Part shown: one piece after another, positions 1-5,872 of the stretch
Layout of the letters: every line of letters begins with the position of its first letter
Numbering within the stretch: the first letter of the stretch is position 1
From: Clostridia bacterium
GTDB lineage: Bacteria; Bacillota; Clostridia; Oscillospirales; CAG-272
Assembly (NCBI GenBank): GCA_017631215.1
Contig: JAGBTR010000106.1
Span: forward strand, 1 to 5,872
Length of the DNA: 5,872 nt
Direction of reading: 5' to 3'
Made by a program: the position numbers and the translations under genes
The notes under the pieces: generated by a model
Databases searched by the model: none
Told to the model about the DNA's origin: nothing
What the model saw: only the letters and a program-made list of their open reading frames with translations

Positions 1-1686
1 CCACGTCTCCGCGTCGGTCGACACGCTCATCGTGTAGTTGTTCGAGATCATCATCAGCACGACAGCATCCATGTACTTGGTCAGGTCGTACTGGTACGTC
101 AGGCTACGCGGACCGTCACAGAACTTGCACAGATGGTTGATCTTGTCGGTATCCATACCGGGAACGACGAATTCAGCATCCGAATTCGGGTACTCGGTGT
201 TGACGATGATCGTCTGCGCCTTGGCGTACTTGGCCTCAAGCTCACTACGAAGCGCACCATCCTCGGTGTGGACGGGCAGGAAGCCCTTGGTCAGCTCCTC
301 GGTCGAGGGCGTATCGTCGACGAATTCCTCACCGTAATAGTAGATGGTCAGGCTGTAGATCGCACCGCCCCAGCCCTGCTTATCCGTGCCTGCGTTGTCG
401 ATCTTGATATAGAGCGTATCAACGCCGTTCAGATACAGCGCGGTATCGATGACCACGTAGGTCTTATTGGCCAGCGTGATCTCACCCCACTCGTTGCCCG
501 CGAGGACCCAATCCTGTACGGTGGTGAAGGTGGTACCATCCGCCGAGATGAGCACGCGGTAGTTCTGCGAGATCTCGACCGCTACGACCGCATCCTCAAA
601 GGTATTGAGATCAAACTTATACGTGATCTCGCGACCAGAATCGCAGTAACGGCTTCTCGCGTTCGCAAGAGCGTTGCCACCGTGGATGAAGGCAACGTCC
701 TTGCCCTCCGAGTTGGTCACGACCGAGAATTTCTGACGGTCGGCATACTTGGCGTCAAGCTCGTCCAGCGTATCGACAAGAGGTGCATACTCCTTGACCG
801 AAACGGCAGGAGCTGCAAGCGGGTCACCGTCCTGCGACTCGCCCTCGTAGTAGAGGGTGAAGCCGTACAGCGCCGCGCCGTAGCCCTTATCATTCGGGCC
901 AGCGTTATCGAGCTTGATGTACAGCGCGTCGGAATCCTTGGCGTAGACAGCACTGTCAATGATCAGATAGGTCGAGTTGGAGGCATTGCTGATCCACTCG
1001 TTGCCCGCGAGTATATAGTCGCGCGCCGTAACATAGATACGGTCATCGGCGGAAACGAGCACGCGGTAGTTTTGCGCGATTCGCAGAGCCACAACCGCAT
1101 TCTTAAATTTCGTAAGATCGATCTTGAGGTACAGCTCGTCCGTCGTATCGCAGTAGCGGCAGGAGTTGTTGACCTTCGCACGATCCAGATGGATGAAGCC
1201 CAGATCCGACTTGGCGGCGTTGCACACGACGTTTCTCTTGTATCTGGTCGTGTAAAGCTCATCGAGCGCATTCAGGTCGCTGGCGATCGGCGCATAATCC
1301 GCGGGATCGGTCTCGGGAACAGCGGGTGCATCATAGAAGATCTGGTACTGCGTGATCGCACCGCCGTGTCCCTGCTTGGGATCGGCATTGCTCAAGCGAA
1401 CGTACATCTTATCGGCATCCTTGGCGTACACCTTACTGTCGATACCGAAGGTGGCGGCGTTGCTTCCCGCGGTGATGCGGTTACCGTTGACGGTGATGAA
1501 GTTCTGAATGGTCTCCCAGCTCTCGCCATCCGTCGAGACCTCGAGCAGATAGTTCTGTGAGATGGACAGCGTCATATAGGCGCCGGGGTATTTTTGCAGG
1601 TCGATACACCAGACGATCTTGCGATCGTTGTCGCAGAAATAGGTATCTGCATTTGCCTTCGAGGTGTTCTCGATGATGAATTCCCA
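1..1686 (-). repeat. Tandem protein repeats A1-A4: galactose-binding/discoidin-like beta-sandwich domains
   Basis: Four successive copies are read in the left gene: A1 at 1686-1330 (residues 895-1013), A2 at 1206-844 (1055-1175), A3 at 699-334 (1224-1345) and A4 from about 180 to the edge (1397 on, cut). Copy starts are 160, 169 and 173 residues apart. Each full copy is about 120 residues and shows, in order, a Cys-Asp pair, a strand ending in DL, an (A/S)QNY or NNY motif followed by VSxD, and an IDS or IDT strand. An LYIK or MYVR strand and a closing G-(Y/H/W)-G with an aromatic-rich final strand come last. This pattern is that of jelly-roll carbohydrate-binding modules, though the exact family is not certain. 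The linkers carry a recurring Tyr-x-Pro element and an acidic short helix (for example ALDELYTTRY), so the repeating unit is hinge plus sandwich. Confidence 0.82.
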
Positions 1687-4368
1687 ATCCAGCGAGTTGG
1701 TGACCTTCTCGTTCGTGATCGCCGTCAGCGCCGTCTTGCCGCTCTGGAGGAGCTTGTTCTGATCGTCCTGCGTCAGCGGCTCAATGAAGTTCTCGATGCC
1801 TGCCGGTCGCTGGAGCTCATAGTCCGCGACGGGGGTCGTTCCCCACTCGACCGTCACGTTGACGCCACGCACCATACCGAGGAAGCGGACGAGCAGCGAG
1901 CCCGTCTCACTATCCCAAGCGCTGAACGTTTCAACGACGATATTGCCCTTGTAGTTGCAAGCAGTGATCTTCTGCGGATACAGTCCCTTGGGCGCCATGA
2001 TACGGCTGGCAACCGTTGCATTGGCGGGGCTGACAACGTTGTACTTGGTCACACTCGGGCTCTCCTCATTAACGGTCAGAACACCGCCCGAGAACGCCAC
2101 GCGAGGTGCATCGGTCACGGCAAAGTCGGTGATATCGTACAGAAGCGCGGGGGTATTGGGCTCAAGGACGTAATGCGTATGAATGCCGAGCTGCGTGTCG
2201 AACAAATTGAGGTACTTACCCGTCAGCACGTTCTTCTGGTCGATCGAGTAGGCAGCGACGACGTTGCCTCTCTTGGACCACATCAGCGAGGTGGCATCAT
2301 ACTCATACTCGGTATACTTGCAGGCGTACTCCGCCAGCTTGCGCATCGCCTCGGTACCACCATTGGTCTCGGCAAACAGCGCGGCAGGCAGGCTGACCGC
2401 GATCAGATGACCGTCGCCGATCTCCTCGTCGATACCGACGATGTGACCGCCAAGGTCGAGAATGGCGTTGACGTCACCCTCAAAGGCGGAATAGAAGTTA
2501 TTGTATGCATTTGTGCAAGTGAGCGCCTCGATCGCCACCTGCTTACCCTTACCCAGCCAATCAAGGTTGGTATCGCCGCTTAACGTGGCATCCTTCACCG
2601 TGATGTCAAGGCCAAGAATATTAAAGAGTGCCTGCAGCGGCGTGTTGCTCGAGCTCCACCAAGCGTTCTCCATCTTGTCATAGGCATCGTGACCGCCCAC
2701 GTAGAGGCAGACACCGCCCTGCTCGATCCACGCGGCGATCGCCTCGCAGACGCTCTCCTCCATCGGCTTCTGGCCGTCAAAGGTGAGCAGCAGCAAATTG
2801 ATACCCTCAAGATCCTCGGGCGACTTGATGTTCTCCATCGCCGTGATCGTCAGCGGGATGCCGTCGGTCAGAAGAGGCAAGGTCACACCGAGCATACTGT
2901 CATTGGACGAGGGCGCCCAAGAGGAATTATTGAGCAATGCATAGGACACCGTATCCGACATCACGTAGCTGATACCGGGCGTACCTGCGCTCTGCAATGC
3001 TTGCTTGCCCGATGCCTCGGTCTGTGCCGCCATAACGGACAGCTGAACCGCGCGGTAGTCCTGCGTAGCGGCCTCAAACGAACGTGCGGGCCATACGACG
3101 ACCTGATAGCGGTTGATGAGCGGCTGCATCATCTGCGCGACGATGGTATCGAAATACATCGGATGGTAATCCTGCTCGGTGCGGCCGTTCTTACCGACGC
3201 CGTCACCGACGGGGTCTGCCAGCGTGAAGAGATCAAGGTCACCCACGCTATCGACATAGGACGCGTAGCCGAGGTAACCGCCCAAGAAGCGGTTCACAAA
3301 CTCCTTACCGTCCTGCGTCAGTCTGGCACCCGAGGTATCCGACCAGGTCTGACCGATGATACCGTCGAACAGCCCCGTTGCAAGATACTGGTTGGTACCC
3401 GTCACGATACCAGCCACACCGCTGGTGATATAGGTCGAGTTGACCACGTTATAGCTGGGCGCCGAGTGCGTTGCCATATACACCTTGGTCTCGGGCGACT
3501 TTTCCTTGATGCGTGTGATGAGCGTCTCCATCATGGTGGTGAGCAGATGCACCTTGAGCTGCTGAGACTTGTACATCGCCTCGGGAGAGGAGGTCTGATC
3601 GACCCACGGCTCGCCGTAGTACTTCTGCCACTCGCGCTTGAAGCACTCGGAGTAGCCCGAAGCCTTCCAGATATCGGGCTCCTCAAAAACGATGGTCTTG
3701 AGATCTGCCGTATCCAGCGCGAGCTCGACCATCTCCCAAACGTACTCCGTCCACTCCTCATTGGGCATCAGATAGTGGGTGGTACCCGAGTGAAGGATAT
3801 AATTACCGTTTCTATCCTTCATCGCCTGATCCATACGCGAGGGATCCGCCGACATATAGCCGTGGAGTGCGTTGGTACGGTTGATGATGGTCATCATATG
3901 GAGCTCATACTTGTCGTCGACCTTTCCCCAAGATTTGACGATACGCTCCACGCTCTCCATATTTCCGCAGTACGCCATGACAGCCTCGGTCGGCAGTGCC
4001 TGCGTCTCGGCATATTCGGAGTTGGTTTGGAAGGTCGTGATCGCGCCCTCCAGATTCATCGCCTCATAGCTCGTCATATACTTGTTGACGACCTCCACAA
4101 GGCCCTGCGGGATGCGCCCCAGCTCCTCCGTGTTCTCGTGGAGAGCCGTTCCCTTTTCGACCGTGATCTCACGGTCCGAGGGGACGCTGGGCAGATGCGA
4201 CAGGTCGGGCTCCTCCGGCTCCTCGGGGGTCGAGGGGGCTTCCGGTTCGTCTGGCTCGCTCGGCGTGTCCGGCTGGCTCGGTTCAATCGGTGTTTGACAA
4301 CCGACCAGAGCGAGCAGCGGCAGCACAGCCAGGAAGCAAGCGAGCAGCAGTGATAGGATTCGTTTCAT
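1..4368 (-). CDS. Large lipoprotein: glycoside-hydrolase-like region plus tandem beta-sandwich repeats (3' end outside window)
   Basis: The frame is open for 1456 codons from ATG at 4368 to the window edge, without a stop. Residues 1-24 form a lipoprotein signal (KR, a Leu/Ala-rich core, lipobox LVGC, Cys24), followed by a Pro/Glu-rich tether to about 55. Residues 60-430 resemble a TIM-barrel glycoside hydrolase. Landmarks are MPNEEW (201-206), FEEPDIW (228-234, Glu229/Glu230 as acid/base candidates), YYGEPW (250-255), ADPVGD (384-389) and VWPARSF around Trp426. Residues 435-690 look Rossmann-like, with LLLLTFDG ending at 532, then EQGGVCLYVGGHD near 560, recalling the GH42 trimerisation/amidotransferase-like domain. 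A beta-rich stretch (735-845) precedes at least four galactose-binding-like repeats (from 895). Likely role: cell-surface carbohydrate binding and possible hydrolysis. The domain order and lipobox are seen; the enzyme class is inferred from remembered family patterns, and the substrate is unknown. The start is chosen for its Shine-Dalgarno; an in-frame ATG at 4389 is weaker. Confidence 0.9.
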   Translation of the reverse strand, partial: MKRILSLLLACFLAVLPLLALVGCQTPIEPSQPDTPSEPDEPEAPSTPEEPEEPDLSHLPSVPSDREITVEKGTALHENTEELGRIPQGLVEVVNKYMTSYEAMNLEGAITTFQTNSEYAETQALPTEAVMAYCGNMESVERIVKSWGKVDDKYELHMMTIINRTNALHGYMSADPSRMDQAMKDRNGNYILHSGTTHYLMPNEEWTEYVWEMVELALDTADLKTIVFEEPDIWKASGYSECFKREWQKYYGEPWVDQTSSPEAMYKSQQLKVHLLTTMMETLITRIKEKSPETKVYMATHSAPSYNVVNSTYITSGVAGIVTGTNQYLATGLFDGIIGQTWSDTSGARLTQDGKEFVNRFLGGYLGYASYVDSVGDLDLFTLADPVGDGVGKNGRTEQDYHPMYFDTIVAQMMQPLINRYQVVVWPARSFEAATQDYRAVQLSVMAAQTEASGKQALQSAGTPGISYVMSDTVSYALLNNSSWAPSSNDSMLGVTLPLLTDGIPLTITAMENIKSPEDLEGINLLLLTFDGQKPMEESVCEAIAAWIEQGGVCLYVGGHDAYDKMENAWWSSSNTPLQALFNILGLDITVKDATLSGDTNLDWLGKGKQVAIEALTCTNAYNNFYSAFEGDVNAILDLGGHIVGIDEEIGDGHLIAVSLPAALFAETNGGTEAMRKLAEYACKYTEYEYDATSLMWSKRGNVVAAYSIDQKNVLTGKYLNLFDTQLGIHTHYVLEPNTPALLYDITDFAVTDAPRVAFSGGVLTVNEESPSVTKYNVVSPANATVASRIMAPKGLYPQKITACNYKGNIVVETFSAWDSETGSLLVRFLGMVRGVNVTVEWGTTPVADYELQRPAGIENFIEPLTQDDQNKLLQSGKTALTAITNEKVTNSLDWEFIIENTSKANADTYFCDNDRKIVWCIDLQKYPGAYMTLSISQNYLLEVSTDGESWETIQNFITVNGNRITAGSNAATFGIDSKVYAKDADKMYVRLSNADPKQGHGGAITQYQIFYDAPAVPETDPADYAPIASDLNALDELYTTRYKRNVVCNAAKSDLGFIHLDRAKVNNSCRYCDTTDELYLKIDLTKFKNAVVALRIAQNYRVLVSADDRIYVTARDYILAGNEWISNASNSTYLIIDSAVYAKDSDALYIKLDNAGPNDKGYGAALYGFTLYYEGESQDGDPLAAPAVSVKEYAPLVDTLDELDAKYADRQKFSVVTNSEGKDVAFIHGGNALANARSRYCDSGREITYKFDLNTFEDAVVAVEISQNYRVLISADGTTFTTVQDWVLAGNEWGEITLANKTYVVIDTALYLNGVDTLYIKIDNAGTDKQGWGGAIYSLTIYYYGEEFVDDTPSTEELTKGFLPVHTEDGALRSELEAKYAKAQTIIVNTEYPNSDAEFVVPGMDTDKINHLCKFCDGPRSLTYQYDLTKYMDAVVLMMISNNYTMSVSTDAETW
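487..1071 (-). repeat. DNA-level repeat blocks 507 bases apart (copies A2 and A3)
   Basis: Two exact nucleotide matches recur at the same distance: an 18-base block at 487-504 and 994-1011 (coding the LAGNEW loop) and a 15-base block at 550-564 and 1057-1071 (coding the YRVL strand). Both pairs are 507 bases apart, which equals 169 codons and the A2-A3 spacing. The A2 and A3 proteins also share FIH, RYCD, NAVV/DAVV, QNYRVL, LAGNEW and LYIK. This supports a duplication younger than that behind A1. Confidence 0.75.
2298..3066 (-). other. Rossmann-like domain resembling the GH42 trimerisation / amidotransferase-like domain
   Basis: This covers about residues 435-690 of the left gene; the boundaries are approximate. 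The central pattern is a hydrophobic strand (INLLLLTFDG, ending near 532), then a helix (ESVCEAIAAWIEQGG), a second strand (VCLYVGG, 553-559) and a loop H560-D-A-Y. This is the typical layout of the flavodoxin/amidotransferase-like domain that follows the barrel in GH42-type beta-galactosidases. There it serves assembly and substrate-pocket formation, not glutamine hydrolysis. No amidotransferase Cys-His pair is evident here. Its position right after the barrel-like part supports the reading; a profile search would be needed to fix the family. Confidence 0.5.
4297..4368 (-). other. Lipoprotein signal peptide with lipobox
   Basis: The first 24 codons of the left gene read as Met-Lys-Arg, a hydrophobic core rich in Leu and Ala, and the lipobox Leu21-Val22-Gly23-Cys24. 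Cleavage before Cys24 and lipid attachment are expected. The next 30 or so residues are rich in Pro, Glu, Ser and Thr, as is usual for a flexible tether between a lipid anchor and an extracellular domain. There is a small ambiguity because Cys11 lies inside the core, but its surroundings (LLLAC) come too early for normal processing. Confidence 0.88.
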
Positions 4369-4375
4369 CGTGTTT

Positions 4376-4381
4376 TCCTTT
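4376..4381 (-). promoter_or_regulatory. Shine-Dalgarno for the left gene
   Basis: The minus strand reads AAAGGA with 7 bases before the ATG at 4368. This decides the start. The alternative in-frame ATG at 4389, seven codons upstream, has no comparable purine core at a proper distance and would add a charged MKRKENT before the signal peptide. Confidence 0.85.
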
Positions 4382-4452
4382 CTTTTCATATCGTTTTCTT
4401 GCTGATATACGTACCGCATCTGTTCGGTGCGGCATTCTTACATATATGCTAT

Positions 4453-4482
4453 ATTATACCATAAATCAGGCAGTTCTCGCAA
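4453..4482 (-). promoter_or_regulatory. Second candidate promoter P2 with extended -10
   Basis: The minus strand has TGGTATAAT, a perfect extended -10 (hexamer 4458-4453). A weaker -35, TTGCGA (4482-4477), matches four of six consensus bases at 18 bases spacing. The predicted start near 4446 would give a leader of about 78 bases. Extended -10 promoters can work with poor -35 boxes, so it may be real. It could also be chance in an AT-rich gap. Confidence 0.5.
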
Positions 4483-4531
4483 TCGGCAACTATGCCAAAC
4501 CCCCCACCACTTTTTTGGTTAAATTGACGAC

Positions 4532-4541
4532 AGCGATCGCT
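4532..4541. promoter_or_regulatory. 10-base perfect palindrome at the P1 start site
   Basis: AGCGATCGCT reads the same on both strands and lies 9 bases downstream of the P1 -10 hexamer, covering about +4 to +13 of the predicted transcript. The position suits a repressor operator, or the 5' end of the transcript. It is short, and the same 8-base core also occurs inside the left gene at 2735-2742, so its role is only a suggestion. Confidence 0.3.
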
Positions 4542-4550
4542 TTTTACCCA

Positions 4551-4579
4551 ATTATAGCATACCGTCCTCGCGCTGTCAA
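4551..4579 (-). promoter_or_regulatory. Consensus sigma-A/sigma-70 promoter P1 for the left gene
   Basis: On the minus strand TTGACA (4579-4574) and TATAAT (4556-4551) are both perfect and are separated by exactly 17 bases. A TG one base ahead of the -10 makes it an extended -10. An A/T-rich stretch lies just upstream of the -35 (around 4590-4625) and could act as an UP-like element. Transcription would begin near 4544, giving a leader of about 175 bases. It lies downstream of the terminator of the right gene, as expected for an independent unit. Confidence 0.88.
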
Positions 4580-4640
4580 CAGCGTGGGAAAGTTGGATAA
4601 AAACTTTTGGTTTTTGGGCAAAAAAACTACTATTTTGCGT

Positions 4641-4670
4641 AAAGAAAAAAGCCACGGATCGCCGCGGCTT
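4641..4670 (-). terminator. Intrinsic terminator of the right gene
   Basis: Beginning 13 bases after the right gene's stop, the minus strand forms a 9-pair stem (AAGCCGCGG with CCGTGGCTT, one G-U pair) closed by a CGAT tetraloop. It is followed at once by a T-rich tract (TTTTTTCTTT). Stem, loop and U-run all fit a Rho-independent terminator. The plus-strand reading has only a broken T-tract, so any activity in that direction would be weaker. Confidence 0.92.
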
Positions 4671-4683
4671 CTTTCTTGCTTGA

Positions 4684-5872
4684 TTATGATTGATAATAGA
4701 TTGCGAAATGCTCCAACAGTCCGCCATAGCCGCCCTTGTTTTCGCTGCCGCCGAGGCGAATGTAAAGCACATCACCGCCGTTGGCATAGATCGAGGTATC
4801 GATGACGACCGCGTGGCGGAAGTAAGTATCCTTGGTACGAGTACCTACAACATTGAGATAGTCCTGCACAGTCTCATATTTAACATCATCAGTCGAGAGC
4901 TGTAGACAATAGTTCTGTCCGATCGCCATCACCAGCACCGCATTTTTGTAGTGCGTCAGATCGATGCGGTAGACGACCTCTCGACCGTGGTCGCAGTACA
5001 GACCGACCTTGGGATTGACCATCGAGGTGTTTCTGACCTCGAAGCCCGTCACGTCGTCGGGCGCGTCACCGCTGATGCGGTAGGTCTCTCGCTGATACGA
5101 GGCGTACATCTCGTCGTAATCGGCAAGATAGGCCTCGTTCACCACCTGCCCCGTCACGTCGGTCACGGGCAGATAGTGGTCGGTCGAGGGCTTGGGAGGC
5201 GCGGGGGGAGCGGGCTCGGGTGTCGTCGCTGCGACAGAGCCCGTCGCCTCGCCGTCGCCCGTATGGTAGAGCGTGAGCTGCGACAGCACGGGACCGTAGC
5301 CGTCCGCCGCGTCAGGATCTGCCACGCGGATGTACATCCGATCCGCGCCGCTGATCCATTGATCCGCCACAACACCGACGACGGACGCGCCGCCCTTGTA
5401 GCCGACCTTCTGACCGAGCGCAATCTCGCTATTACGCACCGTGATCCATCCCATACCGTCGTGCGAGACCTGGATCAGATAGTTCTGACAAACATCCAGC
5501 ACAGCAACGGCATTTGGGTAGGTTGTCAGATCGAAGCAGTAAACGATCTCCTTGGCGCGGTCGCACGTTTTGCCGATCTTGGCATCCGAGGGCACCGAGG
5601 TGTCGACCAGGATAAACTCGCCATCGGGATCCGCATCCTCCTGCCCCGCGATCATCGCCCACTTGACCCAATAGTCCTCTGTGCGGTAGGGGGTCTCGTC
5701 GAAGCGATCCGTTGCATAGTCCTCAACGGGCGTCTCGGGACGCTCGACGGCGCGGAAATACAGGTCGAGCTGTATGATACAGCCGCCCCAATTGCCGCCG
5801 TCCGCGCAAGCGAGACGAACGTACATCGCGTCAGCGCCCTGCGCGTATTTGGCGGAATCGACCGCTACCGTA
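4684..5872 (-). CDS. C-terminal part of a large repeat protein with galactose-binding-like domains (5' end outside window)
   Basis: The last 395 codons of a gene that begins beyond the right edge are visible, ending with TAA at 4684-4686. An ATG at 5826 lies inside a repeat (reading ADAMYVRLACAD), so it is not the start; the frame stays open to the edge. The visible part holds the tail of one beta-sandwich repeat (to about 5755), a full repeat (5616-5263), a Pro/Ala-rich linker (PEPAPPAPPKP) and a final repeat (5043-4687). The protein stops at the end of this repeat with FAIYYQS. No LPXTG sorting signal or transmembrane tail follows, so any anchoring must come from the unseen N-terminus. The repeats match those of the neighbouring gene in their landmarks (CD, D-L-T-x-Y, QNY, VSxD, MYIR or LYIR, GYG). 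Carbohydrate or surface-glycan binding is the likely role of this part; whether a catalytic domain lies upstream is unknown. Confidence 0.9.
   Translation of the reverse strand, partial: TVAVDSAKYAQGADAMYVRLACADGGNWGGCIIQLDLYFRAVERPETPVEDYATDRFDETPYRTEDYWVKWAMIAGQEDADPDGEFILVDTSVPSDAKIGKTCDRAKEIVYCFDLTTYPNAVAVLDVCQNYLIQVSHDGMGWITVRNSEIALGQKVGYKGGASVVGVVADQWISGADRMYIRVADPDAADGYGPVLSQLTLYHTGDGEATGSVAATTPEPAPPAPPKPSTDHYLPVTDVTGQVVNEAYLADYDEMYASYQRETYRISGDAPDDVTGFEVRNTSMVNPKVGLYCDHGREVVYRIDLTHYKNAVLVMAIGQNYCLQLSTDDVKYETVQDYLNVVGTRTKDTYFRHAVVIDTSIYANGGDVLYIRLGGSENKGGYGGLLEHFAIYYQS
4687..5871 (-). repeat. Tandem protein repeats B0-B2, same domain family as the neighbouring gene
   Basis: B0 is only the last third of a copy (from the edge, with MYVRLACADGGNWGG). 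B1 spans 5616-5263 and B2 spans 5043-4687. B1 and B2 carry the Cys-Asp pair (KTCDRAKEIVY, LYCDHGREVVY), the DLTxY strand, QNY and the closing GYG motif. B1 is more diverged in its middle, where a GYKGGASVVGVVADQW stretch replaces the usual pattern. The hinge before B2 (YLADYDEMYASYQRETY) matches the hinge type of the left gene. The family assignment rests on shared landmarks, not on a search. Confidence 0.82.

Larger units (their letters stand above)
4369..4544 (-). other. Leader (5' untranslated region) of the left gene
   Basis: This is the stretch from the predicted P1 start to the ATG. It contains the palindrome, the P2 candidate, a small hairpin at 4434-4412 (TGCCGCA pairing with TGCGGTA, 9-base loop, one G-U pair) and the Shine-Dalgarno. 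The hairpin has no U-tract after it, so it is not a terminator. I recognise no riboswitch or T-box element and no convincing leader peptide. Confidence 0.45.

Noticed and set aside
38..337. Small plus-strand open frame at the left edge
   Set aside because: It lies antisense to repeats A3 and A4, with a Ser-rich, shadow-like composition and no family features.
334..1686. CRISPR-like or mobile repeat array
   Set aside because: The periodicity is about 160-173 codons, in frame, and reflects protein domains. There are no short direct repeats with spacers and no transposase or terminal inverted repeats.
133..4353. Three long plus-strand open frames (133-1560, 1594-2583, 2689-4353), all in the same frame
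   Set aside because: They are exactly codon-aligned antisense to the left gene. Stops in that frame arise only where the real gene uses TTA, CTA or TCA, which are rare here (the last stop, 4351-4353, is Ser6 TCA). Their translations are Arg/Leu/Ile/Val/Asp-rich without recognisable domains, while the minus strand gives coherent domains, a lipobox and a ribosome binding site.
4387..4389. Upstream in-frame ATG as the start of the left gene
   Set aside because: It has no good Shine-Dalgarno at the right distance. The ATG at 4368 has AAAGGA at 7 bases and gives a standard lipoprotein signal.
4412..4434. Leader hairpin as an attenuator or terminator
   Set aside because: The stem is short with a 9-base loop and no T-tract follows on the minus strand.
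4532..4541. GCGATCGC core as a cyanobacterial HIP1-type repeat
   Set aside because: Only two copies occur in the window, one within coding sequence for Ile-Ala. HIP1 would be much denser, and nothing else points to cyanobacteria.
4449..4787. Minus-strand 112-codon open frame overlapping the end of the right gene
   Set aside because: It is out of frame with the repeat protein, contains the terminator and P1 inside it, and has no ribosome binding site or domain.
4290..4805. Plus-strand 171-codon open frame crossing the gap
   Set aside because: It runs antisense through the signal-peptide region, both promoters and the terminator into the right gene's end. The protein is unlike any family and its content is that of non-coding AT-rich sequence.
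5824..5826. ATG at 5826 as the start of the right gene
   Set aside because: It falls in the middle of a repeat (the MYVR strand), the frame continues to the window edge with repeat-like sequence, and there is no signal peptide after it.

Overview
The window holds parts of two large genes, both on the minus strand and in tandem, separated by a 315-base AT-richer gap. Both genes run off the window. The left gene (4368 to beyond 1) has its true start here and is open for all 1456 codons seen, with no stop. The right gene (beyond 5872 to 4684) shows only its last 395 codons and its stop. No RNA gene, mobile element or CRISPR array is visible.

Left gene: a predicted secreted lipoprotein. It has a signal peptide with lipobox LVGC (Cys24), then a Pro/Glu-rich tether and a glycoside-hydrolase-like region (about residues 60-430). 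Next come a Rossmann-like region resembling the glutamine-amidotransferase-like/trimerisation domain of GH42-type enzymes (about 435-690) and a beta-rich region (about 735-845). At least four copies of a ~120-residue beta-sandwich domain of galactose-binding/discoidin-like appearance follow. Right gene: the visible part is a C-terminal array of the same domain (one partial and two full copies) and ends directly in the last copy. The two genes are therefore related in their repeat region.

The gap is compact and readable. Going down the minus strand there is an intrinsic terminator for the right gene, then a consensus sigma-A type promoter (TTGACA, 17 bases, TATAAT). A 10-base palindrome sits at its predicted start site, followed by a second extended -10 promoter, a small leader hairpin and a good Shine-Dalgarno before the left gene. 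The genes thus look like adjacent but separately transcribed units.

The consensus promoters, strong U-tract terminator, AAAGGA ribosome binding site, lipoprotein signal and moderately GC-rich coding sequence suggest a Firmicutes-type bacterium. A gut or anaerobic member of the Clostridia is my best guess; this is inference, with no marker gene to prove it. The likely theme is surface-anchored or secreted recognition, and possibly cleavage, of carbohydrate. The substrate cannot be told from the sequence. I see nothing that proves an undescribed system; the most interesting points are the multi-repeat architecture shared by the neighbours and an invariant Cys-Asp pair in every repeat.
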